A DNA stretch of 52,935 nucleotides from an uncultured Oscillospiraceae bacterium (GCA_934660965.1 CAKUIM010000014.1:1-52935); one strand, 5' to 3'. Shown: positions 1 through 8,651, counted from the stretch's first letter. Notes: generated by a model not told the origin, from the letters alone. Numbers and translations are program-made.

Positions 1-1223
1 CCATCAACCACGCCAAGGCCGCCGGCATCCCCATCATCGTGGCCATCAACAAGATGGATAAGCCCGAGGCCAACCCTGACCGCATCAAGCAGCAGCTCAC
101 CGAGTATGAGCTGGTGCCCGAGGAGTGGGGCGGCGAGACCATCATCTGCCCCATCTCCGCCAAGACGGGCATGGGCATCGAGAATTTGCTTGAAATGGTC
201 ACCCTTACCGCCGAAATGCGGGAGCTCAAGGCCAATCCCAACCGCTCCGCCCACGGCACCGTCATCGAGGCGCGGCTTGACAAAGGCCGCGGCCCCGTGG
301 CCACCCTGCTGGTGCAGAACGGCACCCTGCGTCAGGGCGACGTTATCATCGCCGGCATGGCGGTGGGCCGCGTGCGCGCCATGACCGACTATAAGGGCAA
401 CAAGGTCACCGAGGCCGGCCCCTCCGTCCCCGTGGAGATCATCGGCATGGGCGAGGTGCCCGGCGCCGGCGACGACTTCCACGCCGTGGCCGACGAGCGC
501 ATGGCCCGGGAGCTGGTGGAGCAGCGCAAGGAAGAGATGAAGAACGCCACCACCGGCGCGGCCAAGCAGAAGGTCTCCCTGGAGGAGCTCTTCAGCCAGA
601 TCCAGGCCGGCGAGATGAAGGATTTGAACATCATCGTCAAGGCCGACGTCCAGGGCTCCGCCGAGGCGGTGAAGGCAAGCCTGGAGAAGATCTCCAACGA
701 CGAGGTGCGGGTGCGGGTCATCCACTGCGCCGTGGGCGCCATCAACGAGTCCGACGTGATGCTGGCCGCCACCTCCAACGCCATCATCGTGGGCTTCAAC
801 GTCCGCCCGGACAAGAACGCCGCCGAGTCCGCCGCCCGCACCAAGGTGGATATGCGCATGTACCGGGTCATTTACGACGCCATCAACGAGATTGAGGCCG
901 CCATGAAGGGCATGCTCTCCCCCAAGTTCAAGGAGGTCGCCCTGGGCGAGGCCGAGGTGCGCCAGGTCTACAAGATCACCAACGTGGGCATTGTGGCCGG
1001 TTGCTACGTCACCGAGGGCCGCATGGTGCGCAACGCCCAGATCCGCCTGGTGCGGGACGGCATCGTCATCCACGAGGGCGTGATGAGCTCCCTCCAGCGC
1101 TTCAAGGACAGCGTGAAGGAGGTCGCCCGCGGCTACGAGTGCGGCATCACCATCGAGAAGTACAGCGACATCAAAGAGGGCGACGTGATTGAGGCCTTCC
1201 AGATGGAGCAGATCGAGGTATAA
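1..1223 (+). CDS. infB: Translation initiation factor IF-2, 3' part (5' end outside window)
   Basis: IF-2 is the GTPase that places fMet-tRNA on the small ribosomal subunit. The reading frame is open from the left edge (first full codon at base 3) and ends at TAA 1221-1223, giving about 406 residues of the C-terminal part. It begins inside the G domain: the G4 signature NKMD and the G5 motif SAKT are visible within the first 60 residues. Domains II, III and IV follow (segments RGPVATLLVQNGTLRQGD, KADVQGSAEAVKASL and EGRMVRNAQIRLVRDG). The P-loop and any N-terminal region lie upstream of the window. rbfA follows after an unusually long gap that contains a second copy of this gene's last codons. 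Identification is secure. Confidence 0.97.
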   Translation, partial: INHAKAAGIPIIVAINKMDKPEANPDRIKQQLTEYELVPEEWGGETIICPISAKTGMGIENLLEMVTLTAEMRELKANPNRSAHGTVIEARLDKGRGPVATLLVQNGTLRQGDVIIAGMAVGRVRAMTDYKGNKVTEAGPSVPVEIIGMGEVPGAGDDFHAVADERMARELVEQRKEEMKNATTGAAKQKVSLEELFSQIQAGEMKDLNIIVKADVQGSAEAVKASLEKISNDEVRVRVIHCAVGAINESDVMLAATSNAIIVGFNVRPDKNAAESAARTKVDMRMYRVIYDAINEIEAAMKGMLSPKFKEVALGEAEVRQVYKITNVGIVAGCYVTEGRMVRNAQIRLVRDGIVIHEGVMSSLQRFKDSVKEVARGYECGITIEKYSDIKEGDVIEAFQMEQIEV

Positions 1224-1300
1224 TCACCTGATATCCGAGGAGGGCAGATACCGGAGCCGCCCTCTTTGAGGCCCGCGCGGCGGGCCCGGCGCGATAAGCG
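1178..1300 (+). repeat. Direct repeat copy 1: infB 3' end plus downstream hairpins
   Basis: This 123-bp segment recurs at 1405-1527 with only two differences (T1224 to A1451, G1242 to A1469), at a constant offset of 227 bp. Copy 1 contains the last codons and stop of infB, then a possible hairpin 1240-1245/1259-1264 followed by TTT, and a strong GC hairpin at 1270-1286 (7-bp arms, GCG loop). Confidence 0.93.
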
Positions 1301-1404
1301 CCGCACAAGCGTTTTGCGAAGCAAAACCTTGGAACCGGCGGAATTCACTTCCGGCGGTTCGGATGAAATACGGGGTCCCCGCAAAAGCGGCGCTTTTGTG
1401 GGGC
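1301..1404. repeat. Hairpin-rich spacer between the two infB-end repeats
   Basis: These 104 bp encode nothing recognisable but are dense in inverted repeats. There is a 7-bp arm pair GTTTTGC/GCAAAAC around GAA near 1310-1326, a CCGGCGG/CCGGCGG pair flanking AATTCACTT near 1336-1358, and a long imperfect hairpin at 1377-1403 (CCCCGCAAAAGC paired with GCTTTTGTGGGG). The look is that of a REP- or MITE-like intergenic element. Whether it recurs in the genome cannot be judged from this window. Confidence 0.5.
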
Positions 1405-1527
1405 GGGCGACGTGATTGAGGCCTTCCAGATGGAGCAGATCGAGGTATAAACACCTGATATCCGAGGAAGGCAGATACCGGAGCCGCCCTCTTTGAGGCC
1501 CGCGCGGCGGGCCCGGCGCGATAAGCG
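1405..1527 (+). repeat. Direct repeat copy 2: untranslated vestige of the infB 3' end
   Basis: This second copy of 1178-1300 is 121/123 identical. It includes the codons for the last residues of IF-2 and the stop TAA at 1448-1450, but has no open upstream coding context, so it is a non-coding duplicate. After it, 1528-1630 holds a terminator-like hairpin (1555-1564/1571-1580, loop CCTTTC, followed by CCTTTGCTTT) and the rbfA ribosome binding site. Confidence 0.93.
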
Positions 1528-1630
1528 GAAATATTCATTCATTGACGAAAAAGACAGGGCGGGCCCTTTCGCCCGTCCTGCCTTTGCTTTAAGGGCGGCC
1601 ATGTGGCCATGGCCCGGAAAGGAGACGCAT

Positions 1631-2032
1631 ATGGCGAGCAATCGGATCGGTCGGATCAACGAGGAGATCCAGCGGGAGCTGGCGGGCCTGATCCCCAACG
1701 TGAAGGACCCCCGGGTGACGGGAATGATTTCGGTGACGGCGGTGCAGACCACCCCCGACCTGCGCTACGCGAAGGTGTATGTATCGATGCTTGATAAGAG
1801 CAGCGCCCGTGAGGTGGTCAAGGGCCTGAAATCCGCCGCCGGCTACCTGCGCCGGGAGGTGGGGCAGCGCCTGCGCCTGCGCTATACGCCCGAGCTCATT
1901 TTTGAGGAGGACGACTCCATCGAGCACGGCGCCCACATTCTGGAGCTGCTGCGCAACCCCGATGTGGTCAAGCCGGCAAACCCAGCCAACGCCCACATCG
2001 TGCTGGATGAAGAGCGGGACGGGGAGGGCTGA
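1631..2032 (+). CDS. rbfA: 30S ribosome-binding factor A
   Basis: RbfA binds the 30S subunit near the 5' helix of 16S rRNA and helps late maturation, especially in the cold. The product is 133 aa, normal for the family. The N-terminal helix MASNRIGRINEEIQRELAG leads into a KH-like fold containing VKDPRVTGMISVT and DLRYAKVYVSML, both typical of RbfA. The frame is open upstream to 1493, but ATG 1631 is preceded by GGAAAGGAG at the right distance and the conserved N-terminus begins there. It lies downstream of infB as in most Firmicutes, and its stop is 2 nt before the GTG of the next gene, so the two are probably coupled. Confidence 0.95.
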   Translation: MASNRIGRINEEIQRELAGLIPNVKDPRVTGMISVTAVQTTPDLRYAKVYVSMLDKSSAREVVKGLKSAAGYLRREVGQRLRLRYTPELIFEEDDSIEHGAHILELLRNPDVVKPANPANAHIVLDEERDGEG

Positions 2033-2034
2033 GC

Positions 2035-3006
2035 GTGACATACCAGGAGGCTGCCGCCTTTCTGAAGGCGCGTGACAACTATCTCATTTTGACCCACAAG
2101 CGGCCGGACGGCGACACCATCGGCTGCGCCGCCGCCCTGTGCGAGCTGCTGCGGGACATGGGCAAGACGGCCCATATCCTGGAAAGCCTTGACGTGACCG
2201 CGATTTTCCGGGACTACCTTGCCGGGCGCATCGCACCGGAGGGCTTTGCCCCCGATACGGTGGTGAGCGTGGACGTGGCAAGCGCCGGCTTGCTGCCCGA
2301 CAACGCCGCGGCCTATCTCGGCCGGGTGGACCTTGCCATCGACCACCACGCCTCCCACACCCCCTTCGCCCGGGAGACCTGCGTGGAGGGGGACAAGGCC
2401 GCCTGCGGCGAGGTGCTCTGGGAGATCGCCGGGGAGCTGGGCGTTATGAACCGGGAGATCGCGCTGCTGCTGTATGTGGCGGTGTCCACCGATACGGGCT
2501 GCTTTGTCTACAGCAACGTCACACCCCACACCCACCGGGTGGCTGCGGATTTGATGGAGCATGACATCCCCTTCCAGATGCTCAATAAAAAGCATTTCCG
2601 CACCAAGAGCATGGCCCGCATGCGGCTGGAGAGCCTGATGATCCAGGGCATGCGCCGCTACCGGGGGGGCGTTGTGGCCATTGTGCCGCTGTCCCTTGCC
2701 ATGCTGGACGAGGCCTGCGCCACCAATGACGACACCGAGGATATCGCCGCCTTCATCGGCCAGATCGAGGGAATCCACATCTCCGCCACCGTGCGGGAGC
2801 TGCGCCCCGGCGAGTGCAAGATTTCCCTGCGCACCGCGCCCTTGCTGCTCAACGCCTCCGACGTCTGCGTCCGGCTGGGCGGCGGCGGCCATATGGGGGC
2901 GGCGGGCTGCACGGTGTACGGCACCATGGAGGAGGCCGAGACGAAAATCCTCGCCGCCATTGAGGCCCAGATGGACGAGGACGCCGCGGCAAAGAAAGAC
3001 GGCTGA
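2035..3006 (+). CDS. nrnA: DHH-family phosphoesterase (nanoRNase / pAp phosphatase, NrnA type)
   Basis: NrnA-type enzymes degrade 2- to 5-nt RNA fragments from the 5' or 3' end and dephosphorylate 3'-phosphoadenosine-5'-phosphate. The 323-residue product has motif I THKRPDGDTIG near residues 20-30, the DHH triad at 103-105 (AIDHHASH) and the DHHA1 signature GGGGHMGAAG near 281-290, which is the full catalytic set. The start is GTG 2035, two nt after the rbfA stop. Its place between rbfA and truB is standard in Clostridia. Substrate preference (nanoRNA, pAp or a cyclic-dinucleotide product) cannot be read from the sequence. Confidence 0.9.
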   Translation: MTYQEAAAFLKARDNYLILTHKRPDGDTIGCAAALCELLRDMGKTAHILESLDVTAIFRDYLAGRIAPEGFAPDTVVSVDVASAGLLPDNAAAYLGRVDLAIDHHASHTPFARETCVEGDKAACGEVLWEIAGELGVMNREIALLLYVAVSTDTGCFVYSNVTPHTHRVAADLMEHDIPFQMLNKKHFRTKSMARMRLESLMIQGMRRYRGGVVAIVPLSLAMLDEACATNDDTEDIAAFIGQIEGIHISATVRELRPGECKISLRTAPLLLNASDVCVRLGGGGHMGAAGCTVYGTMEEAETKILAAIEAQMDEDAAAKKDG

Positions 3007-3034
3007 CAGACCAAGGAGAAGGGAGGGGCGCGCC

Positions 3035-3901
3035 ATGGCAGGCGGCGTATTGATTATAGATAAGCCCCAGGGCTGGACGAGCATGGACGTGTGCGCCAAG
3101 CTGCGCGGCGTGCTCCATGAGCGCCGGGTGGGCCACGGCGGGACGCTGGACCCCATGGCCACCGGGCTGCTGCCGGTCTTCGTGGGCCGGGCCACCCGGG
3201 CGGTGGAGTATGCCGCCGACGGGGACAAGGAGTACGAGGCCGTCCTCCGCCTGGGCCTTGTCACCGACACCCAGGACGTCACCGGCACCGTGCTGCGCCA
3301 GAGGGGCGCGGAGGTGACAGCGGCGGAGCTGGAGGCCGCCCTTGGGCGGTTCCGGGGGGAGATCATGCAGGTGCCCCCCATGTACTCCGCCATCAAGGTG
3401 AACGGGAAAAAGCTCTACGAGCTTGCCCGGAAGGGCCGCGAGGTGGAGCGGCAGCCCCGGCCGGTGACCATCTATGCCCTGGAGCTTCTGGGGCAGCGCA
3501 GCCAGACGGACTTTGCCCTGCGGGTGGTGTGCTCCAAGGGCACCTATGTGCGCACCCTCTGCCACGACATCGGGGCGGCCCTGGGCTGCGGCGGCGCTAT
3601 GGCGGCGCTGCGCCGCACCCGGGTGGCGGGCTTCACCCTGGAAAACGCCCTGACGCTGGACGACGTCTGTGCCCACCCCCGGCCCGAGACGCTGCTGCGG
3701 CCGGTGGACGGCTGCTTTGCAGATCTCCCGGCGGCAGTGCTCACCGCCGCCCAGGAAAAGCGGGTGCGCTGCGGCGCGGCCTTCACCTGGCCGGGCGCGC
3801 CGGGGCTGCTGCGCGCTTACGGGGCGGGCGGGGAATTTCTGGCCCTGTGCGAGGCGGACGGGGAGACGCTGCGCGTTATAAAGAGCTTTTTTGAGGTTTA
3901 A
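3035..3901 (+). CDS. truB: tRNA pseudouridine(55) synthase
   Basis: TruB converts U55 in the T-loop of elongator tRNAs to pseudouridine. The product is 288 aa. The conserved block HGGTLDPMATGLLPV contains the catalytic aspartate at residue 39. KVNGKKLYELARKG and the RNA-contact segment CSKGTYVRTLCHDIG are also present. The frame continues upstream to 2672, but that part is a shadow of nrnA; ATG 3035 follows GGAGGGG and starts the canonical N-terminus GVLIIDKPQGWTS. It forms one transcription unit with rbfA, nrnA, uvrC and ribF, with gaps of about 30 bp. Confidence 0.96.
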   Translation: MAGGVLIIDKPQGWTSMDVCAKLRGVLHERRVGHGGTLDPMATGLLPVFVGRATRAVEYAADGDKEYEAVLRLGLVTDTQDVTGTVLRQRGAEVTAAELEAALGRFRGEIMQVPPMYSAIKVNGKKLYELARKGREVERQPRPVTIYALELLGQRSQTDFALRVVCSKGTYVRTLCHDIGAALGCGGAMAALRRTRVAGFTLENALTLDDVCAHPRPETLLRPVDGCFADLPAAVLTAAQEKRVRCGAAFTWPGAPGLLRAYGAGGEFLALCEADGETLRVIKSFFEV

Positions 3902-3933
3902 AAGACAGCAAAAGGAAGGGGAGGCGGTGCGCC

Positions 3934-5778
3934 GTGACATTTGAAGAGCTGCGGGACAAGGCCCACTCCCTGCCCCTGAAGCCCGGGGTGTATCTCATGC
4001 AGAACGCCCAGAGCGAGATCATCTATGTGGGCAAGGCCAAGGCCCTCAAAAACCGGGTCAGCCAGTATTTCCAGGACCAGTCCCGCCATAACGAAAAGAC
4101 CCGGGCCATGGTCAGCCAGATCGACCATTTCGACGTTATCGTGGTGCAGTCGGAGTTCGAGGCCCTGGTGCTGGAATGCGCCCTCATCAAGCGCCATCAG
4201 CCCCATTACAACATCCTTTTGAAGGATGATAAGGGCTACCCCTACGTCCGGCTGAACGTGGGGGAGCGCTACCCCCGCTTTTCCCTTGCAAACCGCGCCG
4301 CCGAGGACGGGGCCCGGTATTTCGGCCCCTTCGGCAGCCGGGGGGCCACCCAGGACATGCTCGACGCCCTGCTCGCCGCCCTGCGCCTGCCCACCTGCCG
4401 GCGGAAATTTCCCCGGGACATCGGCAGGGAGCGGCCGTGCCTGAACTATCACATGGGCCGGTGCGACGGCTACTGCCGGCCGGATGTCCCCGAGCGGCGC
4501 TACCGGGAGGAGCTGTCCCGGGCGGTGCGCATTCTGGAGGGGCGGCTGGAGGAGGTGACCGGGGAGCTGACCGCCGAGATGGAGCTTGCCGCGCAGGAGC
4601 TGCGCTTCGAGCGGGCGGCCCAGCTGCGCGACCAGCTGCGGGCCATCGAGCTTCTGGCCAAGCGGCAGAAGGCGGTGGCCGGGGCCCTTGCGGACACCGA
4701 CGTGGTGGGCTGGTACCGGGGAGAGGTAAAAAGCTGCTTCACCGTGCTCCACTATGTGGGGGGCGAGCTGGCGGCCAAAGACTTCCGGGTGCTGGACACC
4801 CCCATGGAGGAGGACCGGGAGGCCACCCTCTCCGCCCTGGTGGCGCAGTTTTACGTGGGCCGGGGGCAGCTGCCCCGGCGCATCCTGCTGCCCGGCGAGG
4901 TGGAGCAGCAGCCGGACCTGGAGCGGCTTTTGAGCCAGCAGGCTTCACGTCGGGTGGAGCTTGCCGTGCCCCAGCGGGGCGCCAAGCTTGACATGGTGCG
5001 CATGGCCAATGAGAACGCCGCCGAGGAGGCCATCCGGGTGACCACGGCGGAGGAGCGCCGCTCCCGCCTGATGGAGGCCCTGGGGGCCATGCTGGGCCTG
5101 CCTCAGCCTCCCCACCGCATCGAGGCCTTCGACATCTCCAACACCGGCTCGTCGGACATCGTGGCGTCCATGACCGTCCACATCGACGGCAGGCCCCTCA
5201 AGCGGGACTACCGCCGCTTCAAGCTCCGGGGCCTTGCTCATGCCGACGACTATGCCTCCATGGAGCAGGTAGTGGAGCGGCGCTTCCGGCGCTATCTGGA
5301 CGGGGACGAGAAATTCTCCGCCCTGCCTGACCTGCTGCTCATCGACGGCGGCGCGGGCCAGACGGCGGCGGCGGAGAGCGCCCTGGCGGCGGTGGGCCTT
5401 GCGGTGCCAGCCTTCGGCATGGTCAAGGACGACCGCCACCGCACCCGCGCCCTGGTGGACAGCGCCGGTCGGGAGATCGGCATCCGGCAGAATCAGGCCG
5501 TTTTCTCCCTGGTGGGCCGCATCCAGGAGGAGACCCACCGCTTTGCCATCGAGTTCCACCGCCAGCAGCAGTCCGGGCACCTAAAGGGCTCGGAGCTGGA
5601 CCGCATCCCCGGGGTGGGCCCGGCCCGCCGCGCGGCGCTGCTCAAGCAGTTCAAAAGCGTGAAGGCGGTGCGCGCCGCCGAGATCGAGGAGCTGGAGCAG
5701 GCGGTGCCCAAGGCCGCGGCCCGGGCGGTCTACGAGTATTTCCATGCACCGCGCGGCGAGGGCGCCGCGCAGGATTGA
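3934..5778 (+). CDS. uvrC: Excinuclease ABC subunit C
   Basis: UvrC makes the dual incisions in nucleotide excision repair after UvrA/UvrB recognise damage. The 614-residue product has the full domain order: a GIY-YIG nuclease at the N-terminus (KPGVYLMQN, IIYVGKAKALKNR), the Cys-containing linker (CLNYHMGRCDGYC), the UVR domain that contacts UvrB near residues 205-245, the RNase H-like 5' nuclease (AFDISNTGSSDIVASM and DLLLIDGGAGQ) and a C-terminal helix-hairpin-helix pair (IPGVGPARRAALL). The start is GTG 3934 behind GGAAGGGGAGG. Finding it between truB and ribF is unusual. Confidence 0.96.
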   Translation: MTFEELRDKAHSLPLKPGVYLMQNAQSEIIYVGKAKALKNRVSQYFQDQSRHNEKTRAMVSQIDHFDVIVVQSEFEALVLECALIKRHQPHYNILLKDDKGYPYVRLNVGERYPRFSLANRAAEDGARYFGPFGSRGATQDMLDALLAALRLPTCRRKFPRDIGRERPCLNYHMGRCDGYCRPDVPERRYREELSRAVRILEGRLEEVTGELTAEMELAAQELRFERAAQLRDQLRAIELLAKRQKAVAGALADTDVVGWYRGEVKSCFTVLHYVGGELAAKDFRVLDTPMEEDREATLSALVAQFYVGRGQLPRRILLPGEVEQQPDLERLLSQQASRRVELAVPQRGAKLDMVRMANENAAEEAIRVTTAEERRSRLMEALGAMLGLPQPPHRIEAFDISNTGSSDIVASMTVHIDGRPLKRDYRRFKLRGLAHADDYASMEQVVERRFRRYLDGDEKFSALPDLLLIDGGAGQTAAAESALAAVGLAVPAFGMVKDDRHRTRALVDSAGREIGIRQNQAVFSLVGRIQEETHRFAIEFHRQQQSGHLKGSELDRIPGVGPARRAALLKQFKSVKAVRAAEIEELEQAVPKAAARAVYEYFHAPRGEGAAQD

Positions 5779-5793
5779 GAGGATATCTGCCAT

Positions 5794-6702
5794 ATGAAAG
5801 AGACAAAACGTGTCATCGCCCTGGGCTTTTTTGACGGGGTGCACCTGGGCCACGGCGCGCTGCTGCGCCGGGTGCGGGAGGCGGCGCAGGCCGGGGGCTA
5901 TGTCCCCGCCGCCGTCACCTTCGAGCGCCATCCCAAGGACGTCATCCCCGGGGCGGAGCACGTGCCCCTTCTCAATACGCCGGAGGACCGGGCGGGGCTT
6001 ATGCAACGGCTTTACGGCATTGAGGACGTGATCGTGCTGCCCTTTGACGCCCACATGCGGGACATGTACTGGCGGGACTATGTCACCGAGCTGCTGGTGG
6101 GGCGGTACGGCGCGGTCCATCTGGTGGCCGGGCACGACAACCGCTTCGGCCGCCGGGGGGAGGGCAATTCAGACCGCCTGCGCGCGCTGTGCGGCGAGCT
6201 GGGGCTGGGCTGCGATATCATCGGCGAGGTGGAGCTGGACGGCGTGGTCGTCTCCTCTACCCATATCCGCACCCTCATCGCCGGGGGGGATATGGAGGGT
6301 GCCGTGCGCTTTCTCGGCCACGGCCACACCCTGACGGGGACAGTAGTGCGGGGCCGGGGCCTTGGCCACACCATTGGTATCCCTACCGCCAACCTCACGG
6401 TACCCGACGGGGTGCTGGTGCCCGCCTTCGGGGTGTACGCCTCCAAGGTCTGGGTGAATGGCCGGGACTATCTGGCGGTAACAAACATCGGCGTGCGCCC
6501 CACCGTGGGCGACGGCCGGGGGGTGACGGTGGAGCCCTGGATTCTGGACTTCGACGGCGACCTCTACGGCCGCACCATCCGCCTGGAGCTGTTCCGGCAG
6601 CTGCGGGGGGAGCGGCAGTTCGCCTCCCTGGACGCCCTGCGCGCCGCCATTCTGGAAAACGCCGCCCAGACCCGGGACTATTTCCGCGCCCGCCAGGGCT
6701 GA
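5794..6702 (+). CDS. ribF: Bifunctional riboflavin kinase / FAD synthetase
   Basis: RibF phosphorylates riboflavin to FMN and adenylates FMN to FAD. The 302-aa product has the N-terminal nucleotidyltransferase domain with LGFFDGVHLGH at residues 10-20 and the C-terminal riboflavin kinase domain with GHTIGIPTANL and TNIGVRPTVGDG. It is the last gene of the infB operon and ends ahead of a strong bidirectional terminator at 6811. I see no FMN riboswitch upstream; the gap after uvrC is only 15 bp, so expression follows the operon. Confidence 0.96.
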   Translation: MKETKRVIALGFFDGVHLGHGALLRRVREAAQAGGYVPAAVTFERHPKDVIPGAEHVPLLNTPEDRAGLMQRLYGIEDVIVLPFDAHMRDMYWRDYVTELLVGRYGAVHLVAGHDNRFGRRGEGNSDRLRALCGELGLGCDIIGEVELDGVVVSSTHIRTLIAGGDMEGAVRFLGHGHTLTGTVVRGRGLGHTIGIPTANLTVPDGVLVPAFGVYASKVWVNGRDYLAVTNIGVRPTVGDGRGVTVEPWILDFDGDLYGRTIRLELFRQLRGERQFASLDALRAAILENAAQTRDYFRARQG

Positions 6703-6810
6703 ACCGCCCCCTGCGGCGCCCGGCACAGGCTGTGCGGGGGAGGGCACGGCATGGATGCTGCGACGGGGGAGAAGCGGCGCCGGAAGAGCGCGCTTTGAGC
6801 TTCATAACGC

Positions 6811-6849
6811 AAAAAACACCGCCGAAGCAGCGCTTCGGCGGTGTTTTTT
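6811..6849. terminator. Bidirectional rho-independent terminator between ribF and the VanY-type gene
   Basis: A perfect 18-bp inverted repeat (6811-6828 and 6832-6849) with a 3-nt loop AGC begins with six A and ends with six T, so it can terminate the rightward ribF operon and the leftward carboxypeptidase gene. The stretch 6703-6810 before it shows no gene. Confidence 0.92.
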
Positions 6850-6864
6850 GTGATTGCTTCGGCT

Positions 6865-7710
6865 TTATACGCCGGTGTAGGACAAAGCCAGGTATTCCTC
6901 CAGGCACAGCCCGGATTCGGTAATCTCCTGGGCCAGGTCACGGCCCACATAGCGGTAGTGCCACGGCTCCCAGATGATGCCGGTGATGTCCTGCTTGCCC
7001 TTGGGGTAGCGCAGGATGAAGCCGTACTCCCAACAGTGCTCCATGAGCCACTTCTGGGCGGGAGTGTCGGCCTGGGCCTCGTTGAGCAGCTGATATTCCG
7101 AGGCGCAGATGTCCACCGCAAGGCCCAGGTTGTGCTCGCTGGTGCCCGGAATGGCCACAATGGCCGAGGCGGCGGTATAGGCCTCGTCATGGCTCAGGCC
7201 GTCAGACATGAAGCTCTTGATTTTGCGTTCGAAAAGCTCGGTCTGCTTTTTTATGGTGCGGTAGGCGGAGCACACCAGAGCGGAGTAGCCGGCCTTGGCG
7301 CAGTCGGCAAGCATCTGCGTTAAGTCGTCGTAAATGCGCGCGTCCACCTTCAGGCCGTTTGAAAGGGTGGAGGTCTCCACCGACCAGTCCTCCGGCAGGG
7401 GGTGGGACTGGTTTGCAAGGCGCAGCTGCCACGGCGCGTCCTCAATGGGGGGCAGGGTGGGCTCCGGCGCGGCGGAGGGGGAGACGGCGGGCGCGTCGGA
7501 CGGCGCGGGAGAGGTCTGCGCCTGAGACGGGGCCTCCGACGGGGAGAATGCCTGTGTGCCCGGGTCGGCGTGGCTGCTCAGCCGGGACGCCATAAACCAG
7601 ATGAGCGCCGCGACGGCAAGGAGCAGCAGAATCAGCGGCAGGGGGGAGCGCCTGTGGTGCCGGCGGCGGCGCCGTTGGGGGGTGCTGGGGCGACGATATG
7701 ATTGGGCCAT
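6865..7710 (-). CDS. Membrane-anchored D-alanyl-D-alanine carboxypeptidase, VanY type (peptidase M15B)
   Basis: Enzymes of this family remove the terminal D-Ala from peptidoglycan stem peptides outside the cell. The 281-aa product has an Arg/His-rich N-terminus, one membrane segment at about 23-41 (an N-in anchor), a Pro/Ser/Ala-rich linker at about 50-93, and the M15 domain. The zinc ligands appear as H193 and D200 in SEHNLGLAVDIC and H251 in EPWHYRYVG, with E248 as the probable catalytic base. The start is ATG 7710 behind GGAGG; the longer frame to 7815 would run over the promoter. It stands alone and convergent to ribF. Nothing suggests a vancomycin cassette (no vanS, vanR, vanH or ligase nearby), so housekeeping wall trimming is likely. 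Confidence 0.88.
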   Translation of the reverse strand: MAQSYRRPSTPQRRRRRHHRRSPLPLILLLLAVAALIWFMASRLSSHADPGTQAFSPSEAPSQAQTSPAPSDAPAVSPSAAPEPTLPPIEDAPWQLRLANQSHPLPEDWSVETSTLSNGLKVDARIYDDLTQMLADCAKAGYSALVCSAYRTIKKQTELFERKIKSFMSDGLSHDEAYTAASAIVAIPGTSEHNLGLAVDICASEYQLLNEAQADTPAQKWLMEHCWEYGFILRYPKGKQDITGIIWEPWHYRYVGRDLAQEITESGLCLEEYLALSYTGV

Positions 7711-7803
7711 GAAAACCTCCGCGCGCAGCCCGGGGCTGGGCCGCGCGATCTCACAAAATACAGCGGACGCCCCATTCTTTGGGGGACGGGCCGCCTTTTT
7801 TAC

Positions 7804-7832
7804 AGTATAGTACAATTCTCTGCGTTTTGCAA
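7804..7832 (-). promoter_or_regulatory. Sigma-A-type promoter for the VanY-type gene
   Basis: On the minus strand TTGCAA (7827-7832) is separated by exactly 17 bp from TATACT (7804-7809), about 95 nt upstream of ATG 7710. For the divergent pyrH I see only a possible -10 (TAGAAT, 7896-7901) with no convincing -35. Confidence 0.72.
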
Positions 7833-7934
7833 CGAGGGAGGAAAAATCTTCGCAGAAATTTGATTTTCCCCCTATGCAAGAATGACTTTTTATATTAGAA
7901 TGGATGGGACAAATACCGCGGGAGGTAGCGAATC

Positions 7935-8651
7935 ATGGCGGAGCTGAAATATAAGCGCGTCCTGCTGAAGATCAGCGGCGAGGCGCTGGCCGGCGATGCG
8001 GGCCGGGGCCTTAATTTTGAGGTCATCGACCGGGTGTGTGATGTCATTGCCCGGTGCAATCAGGAGGGCGTCCAGGTGGGCGTGGTGGTCGGCGGCGGCA
8101 ACTTCTGGCGCGGCCTGAAGGACGGCGTGGGCATGCACGAGCGCACCCGGGCCGACCATATGGGCATGCTGGCCACGGCCATCAACTGCCTTGCCCTGGC
8201 GGATATTCTGGAGCAGAAGGGCGTAAACGTCCGGGTGCAGACGGCCATCGAGATGCGCTCCATCGCCGAGCCCTACATCCGCTCCCGGGCCATCCGGCAC
8301 CTGGAAAAGGGCCGCGTGGTGATCTTCGGCTGCGGCACGGGCAACCCCTTCTTCTCCACCGACACCGCGGCGGTGCTGCGGGCGGCGGAGATTGACGCGG
8401 ACATCATTCTGCTGGCCAAGAATATCGACGGCGTGTACAGCGCGGACCCCAAGAAGGATCCCGGCGCCACCAAGTACGACAGCATCAGCTACGACGACGT
8501 GCTGGCCCAGCACCTGCAGGTGATGGACTCCACGGCCACATCCCTTTCTATGGACAACAACATCCCCGTCATCCTCTTCGCCCTGGCTGACCCGGAGAAC
8601 ATCCTCCGCGTGGTCCACGGCGAGAAGATCGGAACCATCGTCAAGGACTGA
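7935..8651 (+). CDS. pyrH: UMP kinase
   Basis: PyrH phosphorylates UMP to UDP for pyrimidine nucleotide synthesis. The 238-aa product is of the amino-acid-kinase fold: VLLKISGEALAG at the N-terminus, VVVGGGNFWRG (phosphate binding) and the C-terminal half with AKNIDGVYSADPKKDP. The start is ATG 7935 after GGGAGGTAGCG. In most bacteria it follows rpsB-tsf; here the gene on its left is the oppositely oriented VanY-type gene. frr follows after 79 bp, the usual pairing. Confidence 0.96.
   Translation: MAELKYKRVLLKISGEALAGDAGRGLNFEVIDRVCDVIARCNQEGVQVGVVVGGGNFWRGLKDGVGMHERTRADHMGMLATAINCLALADILEQKGVNVRVQTAIEMRSIAEPYIRSRAIRHLEKGRVVIFGCGTGNPFFSTDTAAVLRAAEIDADIILLAKNIDGVYSADPKKDPGATKYDSISYDDVLAQHLQVMDSTATSLSMDNNIPVILFALADPENILRVVHGEKIGTIVKD

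Noticed and set aside
1405..1527. A second short coding region at the repeated infB end
   Set aside because: The copy only contains the last codons and a stop, with no start or ribosome binding site; it is non-coding.
6865..7710. A vancomycin-resistance cassette around the VanY-type gene
   Set aside because: No vanR, vanS, vanH, ligase or vanX gene is present; the gene stands alone.
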